From assembly GCF_019059575.1 (NCBI RefSeq), contig NW_024881971.1:1-64000 (forward strand): a DNA stretch of 64,000 nt. Reading direction: 5' to 3'. The position numbers and the translations under genes are program-made. Positions 32,948-43,572 of the stretch are shown here, in pieces. How positions within the stretch are numbered: the stretch's first letter is position 1; the number at the start of each line of letters is the position of its first letter. The notes under the pieces are model-generated. The model searched no databases and was not told the DNA's origin. It saw only the letters and a program-made list of their open reading frames with translations. The DNA is from Amphibalanus amphitrite. Taxonomy: Eukaryota > Arthropoda > Thecostraca > Balanomorpha > Balanidae.

Positions 32948-33402
32948 TTAACACGCGCAGTGGAAGGGTTGCGAGTACTACGCCCAGTGGAAGGGGGGGG
33001 CGGATGTCGCCCCCCCCCCTAAGATCTCAGCTCCCACTGGAGCTAGAAAGACGAAATTTGGAGGGTAGGTGGGGGCCATGGGGAACTCTGTTGTGTGTGA
33101 ATTTCATGACCCTAGGTCAATATCTTCAAGGTCAAATGAGGTCAAATGTGGTCAAATCTGCCATATTAGCGACTTTTTTGCGTTTACACGCCGATAACTC
33201 AAAAAGTTACCGGCCGATTTTTTTAAAACTTTCACTATACGAAAGAACAAACATTTGTGAGTATGTATGGTGAATTTCTAGATAATCCAACAATAAATAT
33301 GGCAGTTAGAAGCCTGCTAAGGGTAAGATGTCGCCGGCTGAAGCGGCATCGGCCGACGCGGGAAACGCGGCAATCACAATTTTGTGTTTACACACTCATA
33401 AC

Positions 33403-34840
33403 CAGGCGCGTAACCACGAATCTGAAGTTACTGGGGACCACATGGAGGGCCGCGAATACCAAATATGATATTTCAGGATCAGCCTTCGCCGGAATGCGTG
33501 TGTGTGTGTGTGTGAAGGGGGAAGAGGGTGGGGGCGTTTTTGGCAACACTTGCCAACTTTTTTTGCGCATGTAAGGAAAACCGCGGCGCGCACCGCCGTG
33601 AAACTTGGTATAGCTTATGATATATCAATTTCGCATCGTGTGTGAAAATTTTGACCCCAAGCCACCTAAGGTCAGGTCACCAGGGCAGGGCAAGTAAAGT
33701 AACCATGCCTCTAAAAACTTTGTGACTTTGTCATTCCTATAGTTTACATCCCAGAAGTTTGAAACTCGAGTTTTTACGTGAGGAAATCAGTATGAAAAAT
33801 TCGTATACCTATCTCAAAGTTTTCACATCGGTGACCTAATGTCAGGTCAATTTTACGACCTCTTCATTATAGGTCATTGGGAGGAAATTGAAATACTTTT
33901 CTTTTGGCCGAAAACACATTCAAAAACCGTGACACAGGTAAACATGACACACTGAACCGGAAAATTGCACCTGTGACCCCTCTATGCCCCTCAGCTCATC
34001 TTAGGTCATGAAACATCTCCAACAGTTTTTTACCACAACTTTAGGTAGAAACATGCTAGAGCGCTGAAAACAGCATGAATGTGTTCAGCTCAACAATACC
34101 AATCAAATGGCATGCAACATGACCTTTTCCCTGACCAGGGGTCAAATTTTAAAGTTGACCTTTTCAGGTCAACTTATACCTAGTTCATTCGACACGTCTC
34201 GACGAGACAAACGCGATGCCGCGTAAAATCAGCGTCATACAAGTTTTAAGTCCAAAGCTATGATGCAAAAACCCTTTCCGCAAAAACGCCAGCCTGGAAG
34301 CTAAAACGTTGACCTTAGGTCAAGTCTGCGAGCATTACTCAGAAATGCTTTTGAAAGCGCTATCGAATGCGCTTTCCCGCAGCATTGCAACTCTATTGGT
34401 TCCTGACTTATGCGCCGATTTGTGAAAAGTTGTCAAAATTTGGAACAAAATTTCGTGAAAATTTTACAGTTGTTGACCTGTAGTGACCTCAGCTATGACC
34501 TGATAAAAAATGATGTAGGTAATTCTGGAAGATACTGTAGCGAGCTATCTGTTGCTTTTCACTTCGTCTTTCTAGCTTGCTTACTTTCCGATATAACCTG
34601 GTGTGGCCAAAAAGCCCCCCCCCCCATGGCGAAGTTGGCTGAGAGGCCCACCCGGGTGCTGGTTAAACAAAACATCCATAGTTTTGTCTTACGCTGACTA
34701 CATCTTTTCACGTCGATTTAGAGACAATATGTCGCTATTTAAGCAAATTGAGGTCGTCAGTTTTACTGGGGACGGTCCCCAGTAACCCAAAAGCTACTGG
34801 GGACCGGTCCCCAGTGTCCCCAGTGGTGGTTACGCGCCTG
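33403..34840. mobile_element. Second hAT-type element, 8-bp TSD CTCATAAC
   Basis: Inverted termini CAGGCGCGTAACCAC..GTGGTTACGCGCCTG, flanked by CTCATAAC on both sides (33395-33402, 34841-34848). The uninterrupted family I copy shows a single CTCATAAC (reverse strand, about 49760). Internal 'ctggggacc' motifs near both ends. It carries a TTAA-type fragment inside. No transposase domain seen. Confidence 0.88.
33526..34666 (+). mobile_element. TTAA-type element fragment inside the hAT element
   Basis: The right end reads C-tract, 'gaagttggctgagaggccc', ACCCGGGTGCTGG and TTAA. The linker is shared with family E. The body has half-sites and half of the type 1 dyad. The left end starts in a G-tract near 33526 without a clear terminus. 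Confidence 0.55.
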
Positions 34841-35258
34841 CTCATAACTCAAGTTGTTACCGGCCGATTTTCAAAATTCTTTAACCATATGATTGCCTGT
34901 ACATTTCTCAGTCTTCTCACCGAATTTGACGCGAATCTAATATAATCAGCGGTAAGGAGCGCGATGTAAAGACGGAACCGTCCCGCCCCGGCACAGTCTA
35001 CAATTCAGGCGGCGCGTAACGGCTAGCGCCGGCCGCCGCGCCGCCGCGCCGCCGCGGCGGCATGATGTTTGACTTTACACCGCTATTACTAGAAAAGTTG
35101 TGAACCGATTTGCTTACTTCTTGCGCGAGAAGATCCGCAATTCAATTCTGGACAGGTAGCCGAAATTTCACATTGATATTGTACTTGCGGCGCGAGTTAT
35201 TGGCGAAAAACAGGAGGGGTGGGCGAAATCCGCCCCCCCCTTCCACTGCGCGTGTTAA

Positions 35259-35505
35259 AAGCCTAATTTCAGGTATTTAGAATAATCTTGAACCGACCTG
35301 TGACCTCGGAACTCCACTTGAAGGTACTCATCAGAAGCCTCTCGTAGCGTTATTTTGTTTGCTGCCTCGCCCGTTTCGCTGCGCCTCGAGCTATGGGCTA
35401 TGGGCTATGGGTTCTCGAGCTATGGGCTGGGAAAGTTTACCCCCCCCCCCCTCCCACCCCCACCCAGCAAGTGGTGTGTGGCGAAATACTCCAGCAACTG
35501 CCGGG
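35259..35505 (+). repeat. Family G B-end fragment
   Basis: Resumes family G body after family I and ends with C-tract, CAGCAAGTGG, linker, CAGCAACTGCCGGG and TTAA, parallel to 30830-30874. Confidence 0.7.
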
Positions 35506-36349
35506 TTAACCCTCGCCCGTATTGGTGTTTTGCCAGCCTCGAACGTATAGGGGGGGGGGGGGGCGGGTCCGTTGGACCGCTCCCCCTTGCCGTTTGGCCC
35601 CTGATCGAGCTAGAGCTTCGAGAAAAAATTTAAGGTCCTAGGTCATTGGTTGACTTTCCAGGTCAGGTCAATGACCCACAAGTCTGGAAAATCGGGACCT
35701 GTTAGAACATCGTAAAGTGAGGTTGATGAGGTTTTTCGGGGTGCTGATCACGAATATCGTGTTAGTTTTGATCACAGATGATGTCTTAATGCATTTAGGT
35801 CAGGTCAGGCCAATCAGTAGACGTCCTGCCAGGTATTCATAGTACGTGTCAGCCGTTACTGACAGCTTCGTAACATGTTACGAAGACACCAAAATAACTT
35901 CGTAAATGCTCAAATAGTTGCTTAATTCGAAATCAGCTCCAAAAAGTAGCCTAGAAACATGCAAAACTCAAAGAAGTGAACCTAGGTCATCAAAGGTCAA
36001 TGATCTGACCTGACCTTCAGGTGACCTTGACACCCACCATAATGCATGGGACCAACAGCATATCACATGTTTGAACGCTTGAAACCGCAAAAATACTGCA
36101 AACGCGCGGCTAATACGAGCCGACATACGCCGAATCGCGATTCCGGCCAAACATGGTCTCGAAAAATAGGCCACAGGTCAAGGTTCATTTGGGACAGGGT
36201 CATGAACTTTTAAGGGTAAGTGTACAATTGATTGACTCGACAGTACTGAAAAGTTTCATCGCGATCAACCGCTTTTTACGCGAGTTATTCGCGAAAAACC
36301 ATGGGGGTGGGGATCCGTTCGACCCCCCCCCCATACGGGCGAGGGTTAA
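35506..36349 (+). mobile_element. Family D element, most complete copy
   Basis: TTAACCCTCGCCCGTATTGG at left with second core CGTATAGG 26 bp on (35518, 35544). Right end is a single CCATACGGGCGAGGG. Loop GTCCGTTGGAC. It contains the internal 'aaaaaatttaaggtcctagg' region whose TTAA serves elsewhere as a target. Its end TTAAs are shared with the elements on both sides. Confidence 0.85.
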
Positions 36350-37511
36350 CCCGCGCCCCGTAGGGCTACCGGCGGACCCTACCACCCGAAGGGGGGGGTG
36401 TCGTTTCGGCCCCCCTAAGATCTCGGAAATTTACCAGCCGATGTTCAAAATTCAAACGGCGTTCGATAGCCCCACCCGGGAACTACCTTGTGACCAAATT
36501 TCATTGACCTAGGTCAAACCGATGACGTCACAGGTCAGGTCAAAGGTCAGATTTTCACCGTTCACAGGCATTTCAAGAAATGCGTTGTGAAATTGAGTAA
36601 ATTGCTAATTTATTGAAAACCATCGATGGTACATTGTTCGTCAAACACATACTTTGCTATCTGAGGTCACTGATACCAGGTCAGGTCACAGCGAGGTCAG
36701 GTCACCGGGGTCACAATATGAAAGTGTCGTGTGATACATGTTTTATGATCCACTTTACATGACAAATGTGATTATGTGGGTAAGGCAGCCTTTGGGGCCA
36801 GCCTAGGTCACGTTTTGGTGAAGGTCAGGTCAAGGTCAGGTCAAATTAGGTCAAATTTCAAAGTTGGTATTTTTGCATAAAATGGGTGTCAATTCGATGC
36901 AGCTCGTCACGGGGAGTCTAATGGTGGTCTTTGTTTTGCTCTACGAGGTCTGGAATTGCCAAAAATTGAGTTTGAAAATTTGGCGTCATCATTTTTGAAC
37001 AGTTTTTTCGCTATAACTTGGCCAAAAGACGAGGTATCGATCTGAAATTTGGTATGTAGATAGAAAACGGTAGTTACTATCACATATATTCCGGTTTTTT
37101 TGAAACTCTAAAAACTTTTTTGATTTTTGGCTAATATATCCAAAAAAATGCGTTTTTGATTTTGGGGGGTTTAAACTCAAACATTTCGAAAATCCGAGAT
37201 AGCAGTTTTGTAGCCCTGTCAATTCTACACCTTTTATGTCTTGATCATTTTTCTGTATCTTCAAAGTTGTAGGCCTGGCAGGTCTTCGCGCGAAGGTCTT
37301 TTTTCGGTCGAAAATTACAGAACATGACGTCATTCTGACGTCATTTGTGGCCAACCTATCATAGCCTCTGGAAAATATTTTTGGTCACAATGTGTAAAAT
37401 TGATGTCCGGAGGGGTCCTGAAAGTTTGGTGGCGATATCTCCAGCCGTTTAGGAGATATCGACGGAAAAGGACAGGGGGGCCGTTTCGGCCCCCTACGGG
37501 GCGCGGGTTAA
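36346..37511 (+). mobile_element. Family J TTAA element
   Basis: 1166 bp. B end left: CCCCGTAGGG with a weaker second core (CCGAAGGGG) 28 bp on. A end right: CCCTACGGGGCGCGGG. Loop TCGTTTCGG/CGTTTCGG. Type 2 body with paired TGACGTCA at 37325/37336. Its left TTAA is the right TTAA of family D. Confidence 0.85.
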
Positions 37512-37964
37512 AGTCAGTTTAATTTCTTTTGCAGTTTTCAATTTAATTTACGAATTATGTTCCGGCAGCTATGGTCAAAATGAGCAGAATGATGTTCAAT
37601 GTACCAAGCGCAACTTCGTTCTCCGGCCCGCAGAGAGCGGGGATGTAAGTCAGGCACGACCTTGGCCGTTTCCTCTGGGGCCGCGCCGTCTGCCGAGGGA
37701 GGGGAGACCTTGCCCAGTCTGAGGGAGGGGGACGACGGCGCCACCGGGACGCCCCGTCGCTCCGAGACCGGCGCTCACTGTATAAACAAGCAAAAAACGC
37801 TGGCCGTGCAAAGCTTGGCTATGCTTTGACAGAGGAGGCATCTAGTGGAATATTTCGTAACTACACAAACTTCTAACAAAGATGTCGCTTGAAGCGCAGT
37901 TGAGATTGTAGGTTTTGATCCAACTGAAAATTGACATCTCAAGGACGACGAAATGATGTAAATT
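37512..37964. other. Unassigned
   Basis: GC-rich centre (37610-37790) with compositional open frames on both strands; no gene recognised. Confidence 0.45.
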
Positions 37965-38560
37965 TATATGAAATGGTTTTGTATGATGCGTACTTTGATT
38001 AATGCCATTAATTTTCCACTGCCTTTTTGTGTGAAACGATTTTGTACCTTGCGATTTTGTATGACACAATTTTGTATGCTGCGCTTTTGTATGTTTTGAC
38101 TGTCCCCTACCCGGCCTGTTTTGTAGGTTTTGCGCGTTGTATGTTACGATTTTGTATGTTTTGATGATTGTATGATAAGATTCTGTATGCTTTGATATGG
38201 AGCCACCTTACCTAACCTACTGATTTATGCCTACCGGGCATAAGGAAACCTAACCTAACCTAGCCTAACCTAACCTAACCTAACGGTTTTGGATGTTGCG
38301 TACTTTGGATGTTGCGTACTTTGGATGTTGCGTACTTTGGATGTTGCGTACTTTGGATGATGCGTCCTTGGATGTTGCGTTTTTGGATGATACGTTTTGG
38401 ATGTTGCGGTTTTGGATGTTTCGGTTTTGTACGTTGTGAATGCTCCCTATATACCCGATTTTGGACGTATTTTGGACGTTGCGTACTTTGGACGCTGCGG
38501 TTTTGGATGTTGCGTACTTTGGATGCTGCGGTTTTGGACGCTTTGATGGTCCCCCTTTTA
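37965..38560 (-). repeat. Minisatellite array flanking telomere-like DNA, copy 2
   Basis: 37965-38200 repeats TTTTGTATG-type units and 38285-38560 repeats TTTTGGATGTTGCGTAC units. These are the reverse complements of the two halves at 25083-25865, in the order expected of an inverted copy. Confidence 0.8.
38208..38284 (+). repeat. Interstitial telomere-type array (CCTAA)n, copy 2
   Basis: CCTAA units with the same 'ctactgattTatgcctacc' interruption as copy 1, in the same strand orientation as copy 1 although the flanking minisatellites are inverted. Confidence 0.85.
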
Positions 38561-38571
38561 GTCGTTCTCTC

Positions 38572-39790
38572 CCCAGTAAACATGCCGACGTCGGCCCGAT
38601 GTCGGCCGACGTCGGGGTGTCGTCGGCAACTCGGCATCGGCATGCCGACGTCGGCCCGACGTCGGTCCAACCTCGGCACGACGTCGGCTGGATGTCGGAT
38701 ATGCCCGCATGTACCGACGTCCAGCCGAGGTCCAGCCGACGTCGGGCCGACGTCGGGCCGAGATCAATTGCTGAGGTCCAGCCGACGTCGGGCCGACGTC
38801 GGACCGACATCGGCCGCTGTTTTGACCGTTAAAATAATATAAAATACATGTTTCATGTTTCATAAAGAGCTTCTGTATTCAAAATATCCTCAGCAAACTC
38901 GAATCTTCCTCCACGACGCAACCCCTGATCCGGACTGGACGGGAAACTTTATCCCATTTGGGATTGCCCGTAAGCCGAGCTCGCCCGTAGCCGGGTGCGG
39001 TGAGTGCTTGGGGGCTGCTCGGCCTATCCTTTGGTTAGGCTCAGCCCCGGCAACTCATCAGGGCCGGGCCCAGTTCATATAGAAAGGCCAGTCGGCAAGT
39101 GTCACTTTGCCAAAGTGCGACCTATCAAAGGGACACTTTGGGAAACGTTGGTGCAGGTGTGTAAGAATGGCTATATGATTCCATTGTGGGGTCGCCCTTT
39201 CAAATAAGTGTCACGTAACAGCAATGGGACCAGGGATTCTACCTGAACTGGACCCAGGGTGCTCGACAAGAAGACCAATGTCTCCATCCTATCATCCTTC
39301 CGGCTCCGAAATGGTCTTGTCAGACCGAAAGGGCATAACACAACAAAACAAACTTTCTTCCCTATCTGGCTGCGTGGTGTAGTGGTTAGCGCACCAACCT
39401 CGCGTCCAAATGGCACGGGGTTCGAATCCCACCGCCGGCTGATGGTTTTGGCGTGTTGTCCCAGTAAACATGCCGACGTCGGCGACTGGGGGGCTCGAAT
39501 CCCGCCACCGGTTGATATTTTTGGCACGTTGTCCCAATAAACATGCCGACGTCGGCCCCGTCGGTCCAACGACGAACGATCTCGTCAATCTCGGCAAACG
39601 ACCTCGGCCCGACGTCGGCTCGACGTCGGCTGGACTTCGGCTGGACGTCGGAACATGCGGGCATATCCGACGTCCAGCCGATGTCGGACCGAGGTTGAAC
39701 CGACGTTGGGCCGACGTCGGGCCGAGCCTCGGGCCGACGTCGGGCCGAGCCTCGGCCCGACGTCGGGCCGACGTCGGCATGTTTACTGGG
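38572..39790 (+). mobile_element. GACGTC-palindrome element, copy 2
   Basis: 1219 bp, inverted relative to copy 1 at 18201-19414. Same termini, CCCAGTAAACATG..CATGTTTACTGGG, flanked by TC/TC. GACGTCGG palindrome arrays lie at 38585-38820 and 39540-39785, with a tRNA-like module and duplicated B-box units between. Confidence 0.85.
39368..39439 (+). tRNA. tRNA-derived sequence (pseudo, Pol III boxes)
   Basis: 72 nt: GGCTGCG start, A box TGGTGTAGTGGTTAGCGC, B box GGTTCGAATCC. The D stem pairs but the anticodon stem does not. A second B-box-like GGCTCGAATCCC lies about 72 bp downstream, within an approximately 70-bp duplicated unit. Confidence 0.6.
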
Positions 39791-40242
39791 TCATAAGAAA
39801 ATTGTAGCATAACAAGACCATTGCGACCCTTTTTGGAAACAGTACCAACAAAAACCTTATTTACTATACTTTTTGTGTACCCTCAATCTCAATGATCTGT
39901 ATCCGCCTATGATTTTTGAAAATGCATATTTTTAGGATCCATGTGAATTCCTGGTTCATTCTCTATCGATCGGCAAAAGTTGCGTTAAGATTGGTTCAGA
40001 AACCTGGCCGTGATAAACAGTCTAAAATGTATCTGCAATTTGCCCGTTTTTACCCCCCTCTACCCCCTATTGACATTTTTTAATTTTATTTTTTTTTAGA
40101 AATGTAGATCTCGTTGAGCGAAATCGAATGCCGTTTGAATTTTGAAAATCGGCCCGTTAGATCTCGAGATATCAAGGGGGGTCGTAAACAGCCCCCCCCC
40201 CTGCCACTAATAGGGGTAGCCAGGAGCCTGCCACTAATAGGG
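39791..40242. other. Unassigned, then B end of family M
   Basis: 39793-40040 is unrecognised. From about 40085 the sequence is TTAA-element body with a short G/C hairpin (40176-40201), leading to the duplicated family M core. Confidence 0.5.
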
Positions 40243-40246
40243 TTAA

Positions 40247-40516
40247 AGCTTAGGTCTTCGTCGACCAGGACACCAAGATATTTCACAGTCTGTGCCCTCT
40301 TAATATGTATATTGTTGGCCATAATACTTAGACCATCAAGAGAAGTCGACGGAGAAAATATCTGATAAAATGTTTTTGAAGCTGATAGTGATAATCGATT
40401 TCAATGTAGCCACTCTAGAACTTTAGGGAATGACACAGACACAGAAGCTTGCAAGTTATTGATGCTAGAAGCTGTATAGAAAATTGCTGTATCATCAGCA
40501 AAGAGGAGAAATAAAA
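40247..40516 (-). pseudogene. LINE reverse transcriptase, catalytic part
   Basis: Minus strand: FADDTAIF at the upstream end holds the RT YxDD-type motif. KYLGVLVDEDLSF follows and continues at 24657 with KSHIGKV. N-terminal RT and endonuclease are lost at 40516, where a family E fragment begins. Confidence 0.85.
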
Positions 40517-40746
40517 GGCTATCAGCAAATTGACACCTTGGTCATCACGAGTGGACTAAATCACTGTGATTCTGAAATATTTGGACTGTTCCTTTGCGTA
40601 CACACGGATCTAGAGGCATTTTCATTTTTCTCCATTGACTTGTGATGGAAAGGTCACGCCACTGACCTGACCTTAGGTCACGGATATAAAAAATCCGAGA
40701 TATACAAATTGTAGGCGCCCATAACAGCATGCAATCCACCAAGTTT
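40517..40746 (-). repeat. Family E internal fragment
   Basis: Matches 32184-32410 of family E ('ggctatcagcaa', 'gtcatcacgagtggac') and ends abruptly at both sides without termini. Confidence 0.75.
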
Positions 40747-42480
40747 CATTCCCGTCCCGGCGGCGGTGGAGGTCGGACGCTCCGAGCGCGAGGGTCGCCG
40801 GCCGTGCCCTGAGGGACAGGTACCGGGCCGGTAGGGTCGCCTAGCCGCGCCAGTTACCGGCCGGCCGCTGGAATAGCCTTGTGGAACGCTTGTGTTTGTG
40901 TACGCCTGTACCCGTTCGCGGTGGACACAGTGATATTTTCGGCTCGTCTCGGTGTCGATGCGTGAAATGACCACGGACACTGGTGGATCGGAGCTGGACT
41001 CCGTGTTCGGTGACGCCGAGGACACTGATCGCTCCGTTCTGATAGGGAGAGGTGGCCGAAAACGTCAGTGTTCTTTCCCAGAGATGATGCAGGCTCTGGA
41101 TGACGGACACGGACAAAGACGTAAAAAAAGAGCAAGCGTTCCAGCAGAGAAAAAGACAGCGCAGAAAAAGGTGAGCACTCATGCCGTCTGGACGGCGAGT
41201 CCTTAGATGCCGTGAAATCAATTATAGATAAAGGCATCGAAAAGGTGACGAAGCTCATGGAGGAAAAGTTTAGAAGTATGGAGAGACGTATTGAAATCAT
41301 GGAAGGTGAACTGTTCTTGAAAGATGCCGAAACAAACGTACTGAAGGACAGAGTTAGCTCTCAAGAAGCTACCATTAAGGCTCTACAGGAGCAGCTAGAA
41401 GGCATAGATACCAACAGACGAATGAACAGCCTGATACTCAAGAGCGAGGAATTTGGGAAAAGGGAGCGCGATGAAGATATCGAAGGAAAGGTGATATCTG
41501 TCCTCAATCGACGCCTCCCTGAGGTACATGTCACCGGCAGCGACATCCAGACCGCTCACAGACTCCAGGGTGACAGCACAGTCATTGTAAAGTTTTTCAA
41601 GACCAAGGTTAAGGACGACATTTACGAGAGAAGGATGAAGCAAGCCAGAGTACAAAACCATGGAGATCGACCGGCGGCACCTCTCTATATCAATGAGTCG
41701 TTAACCCGGCGGCCGCTGGGCCTCCGCGCCACCCGCCGGCCGCTGGGGGGGGGGGGGCATATAGTTGCCCCCTTTTACTTCTGCGACGATATCGTCGCAA
41801 CGCGAAGAGCTAGAAAAACGAAACTTTGCATACATTTTGCTGAATACCTAGCCGAGGTTGTGTCCAAATTTGGTGTCGATCCCATTCGAAATGACGTCAC
41901 AGTGACGTCATAAGTGAAATTATAGATTTGCGACTCTCATATTCCTCACGATACATCAGATATATGGGACCGAATATAAAGGGTCGATTATTGGTCAGAA
42001 ACTAGATGGAAGTGTAGTTAGATGTTTTAGGATGACAGCAGGTGCTGTCTAGTTCATTTACAGTTGAGTTTCATGCTCAGCGTCATCAGAAACGGTCCAT
42101 ATCGGAAAACGACAAAACTTTATGACGTCACTGTGACGTCATCTTAGGTACTACAACCACCAAACTTTCCTCAAACATTGCCTAGGTATTCATTTGAAGC
42201 TATGCCAAGTTTCACGTTCGTAGCTCATCAGGTTTCGGAGATATTTCACAAAACGTAAAGGGGGGGGCAACTTTATGCCCCCCCCCCCCCCAGCGGCTCG
42301 TGGGTTATCAGCTATGAACAAGGAGATCTTCAACGCTCTGCTCGAAGCAAAAAGCGTAAAAAAATCTACACCGTGTACTCAAGGAGAGGTGCGGTCTTCT
42401 GCAAGTTGGACAGCGAGTCTCGAGGTCAGAAGATGGTCAGCATGGACCAGGTGACGTCACTCCTCGGCGGGGCCGCCCGT
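40747..42480 (+). pseudogene. LINE ORF1 (coiled coil plus RRM type), broken
   Basis: The 5' part 40747-40957 may be the LINE leader. The first ATG is at 40958. The frame shifts near 41165, in an A-run, into the frame starting about 41185. A long heptad-rich helix (MEEKFRSMERRIEIMEGE onward) is followed by NSLILKSEEF and TAHRL..IVKFF, the RRM-like pattern of L1/Tx1-type ORF1 proteins. The family L element interrupts it after YINESL at 41701; it resumes at 42309 with AMNKEIFNAL. It fades about 42480 into GC-rich sequence. Confidence 0.75.
41701..42308 (+). mobile_element. Family L TTAA-type element
   Basis: 608 bp, the shortest complete member. B end left: CGGCCGCTGG at 41710 and 41737 (27 bp). 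A end right: CCCAGCGGCTCGTGGG. Flank TTAA at left, TTAT at right. Loop CATATAGTTG/CAACTTTATG. Paired TGACGTCA sites occur twice (41892/41903 and 42123/42134), once near each end. Confidence 0.85.
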
Positions 42481-42626
42481 CCCGACGGCCGGCGTCCGGC
42501 GGCGGCTGGCGGGGCCGATGTCGATCGCTCCGGTGCCGCTGCTGCTGCTGATGTTCGTGCCGTCCGCGACGCAAACGACGACGGCGGCGGCGGAGCGCGC
42601 GGGGGCCCCCTGGACGCGCGGCTGGC

Positions 42627-42956
42627 GCCATTGAATTCGGCGTTGAGGATAATGTAGCGACCATTATTGTCACTATAAACATTGCTAAAAACGATGCCAG
42701 AGTTTGGTCGTGCTAGTATTCCCACGCCTCTGCTGTTTTTCTCTCCATGAGCGAAATATCCACTGCCTCCCCATTGATTTAACCACATCTGGGCGTCTGA
42801 TTCTGATGAATGCGTTTCTTGAAGAAGAATAATATCTATTGCTTTCTGTTTAAACCAGGTAAATATTTTACGCCTTTTTGGCATTTTTCGTTGAGCGCAG
42901 CCTCGTAGCCCGTTTACGTTGAGTGACGCTATTTTAAGCTTAGGAGACACAAACAT
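42627..42956 (-). pseudogene. LINE endonuclease (EEP), N-terminal part
   Basis: Minus strand: KIASLNVNGLRG, DIILLQETHS and NSRGVGILARP, the first blocks of apurinic-type LINE endonucleases, closest in style to the L1/Tx1 group. Stops being recognisable at 42627, where it meets ORF1 sequence of the opposite strand. Confidence 0.8.
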
Positions 42957-43241
42957 TTCCTAAATTTAGCATTCCACGGTCTGCAAGCGCATCGTTGCTC
43001 CATCTGTGAAATTTATAGATGGAGTGCAATGTAATCTTATTTCGATAATATTTTGAGTTTTGACCCGTAATGCTCCCGCAGAACCCTCCCATCCCCCCTC
43101 CCACTGGACGCAGCGTACGCACGCTGTGCCAACGAGCCGGCACCGATCGCCCTCAGCCGCACCGCCGGCCGGCCGCCAGATGGCGTTTTTATTTCGCGCG
43201 AAAAAAAATCAGCTCTCGGTTGAGGCCCGTTGGAAGAGAAA
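42957..43241. other. Junction region with a BEL gag scrap
   Basis: Unassigned DNA. Then 43211-43239 matches gag 59218-59246 of the BEL element, ending right at the LTR. This looks like an internal deletion or template switch. Confidence 0.55.
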
Positions 43242-43302
43242 TGTTAGTATTTGTTACATCTTTACGGCCGCCGGGCCGTCCGGCTGGCCGCTGCTGCTAC
43301 AG

Positions 43303-43552
43303 TGTAGTGTATTGCACTCACACATTCATCACTCGCACTCAAGACTGGACAGTGTACATTCAACTCGACTAATGTGCCCCGCGCCCTTGCCGACGGCTCG
43401 CCGGCGGGCACCCGACTCCGTCTCCCGGCCGGCCCGGGCGCGGCGCCGCGGTGCGGCCGTCCCGGTTACCTGATCCGGCCGGCTAAAGGTCGGACTGGCT
43501 CCGGCCGCCGCTGCCAGCCGGCGGGGGGCCCGGGGAGGGGTACTACACTACA
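43303..43552 (-). repeat. 3' LTR of the young Gypsy element
   Basis: 250 bp, TG..CA ends, polypurine tract immediately upstream on the coding strand. Confidence 0.92.
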
Positions 43553-43572
43553 TTCCCTTCCCCCCGAAGCGC

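Larger units (their letters stand above)
32948..35258 (+). mobile_element. Family I TTAA element interrupted by a hAT element
   Basis: B end left: CAGTGGAAGG at 32958 and 32985 (27 bp). A end right: single. Loop CGGATGTCG/CGGATTTCG. Without the hAT insert it is 865 bp, matching the inverted copy at 49353-50215 (863 bp). It sits within family G-like sequence whose flanks rejoin as 'gtccatgcta..aagcc'. Confidence 0.9.
24658..40246 (-). mobile_element. Family M TTAA element expanded to 15.6 kb by nesting
   Basis: Left: TTAA then CCCTATTAGTGGCAGG once (A end). Right: the same core at 40201 and 40228 on the opposite strand, 27 bp apart (B end), then TTAA. Loops are TGTTTTTATCCA-like and CGTAAAC-like. 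Original body is visible at 24662-24805 and about 40050-40242; the rest is other elements. Both flanks are the same LINE reading frame. Confidence 0.85.

Noticed and set aside
39368-39439. Functional tRNA gene
   Set aside because: A and B boxes are good, but the anticodon stem and acceptor stem do not pair properly.
42437-42682. Arg-rich frame opposite LINE ORF1
   Set aside because: Shadow frame in a GC-rich LINE junction.
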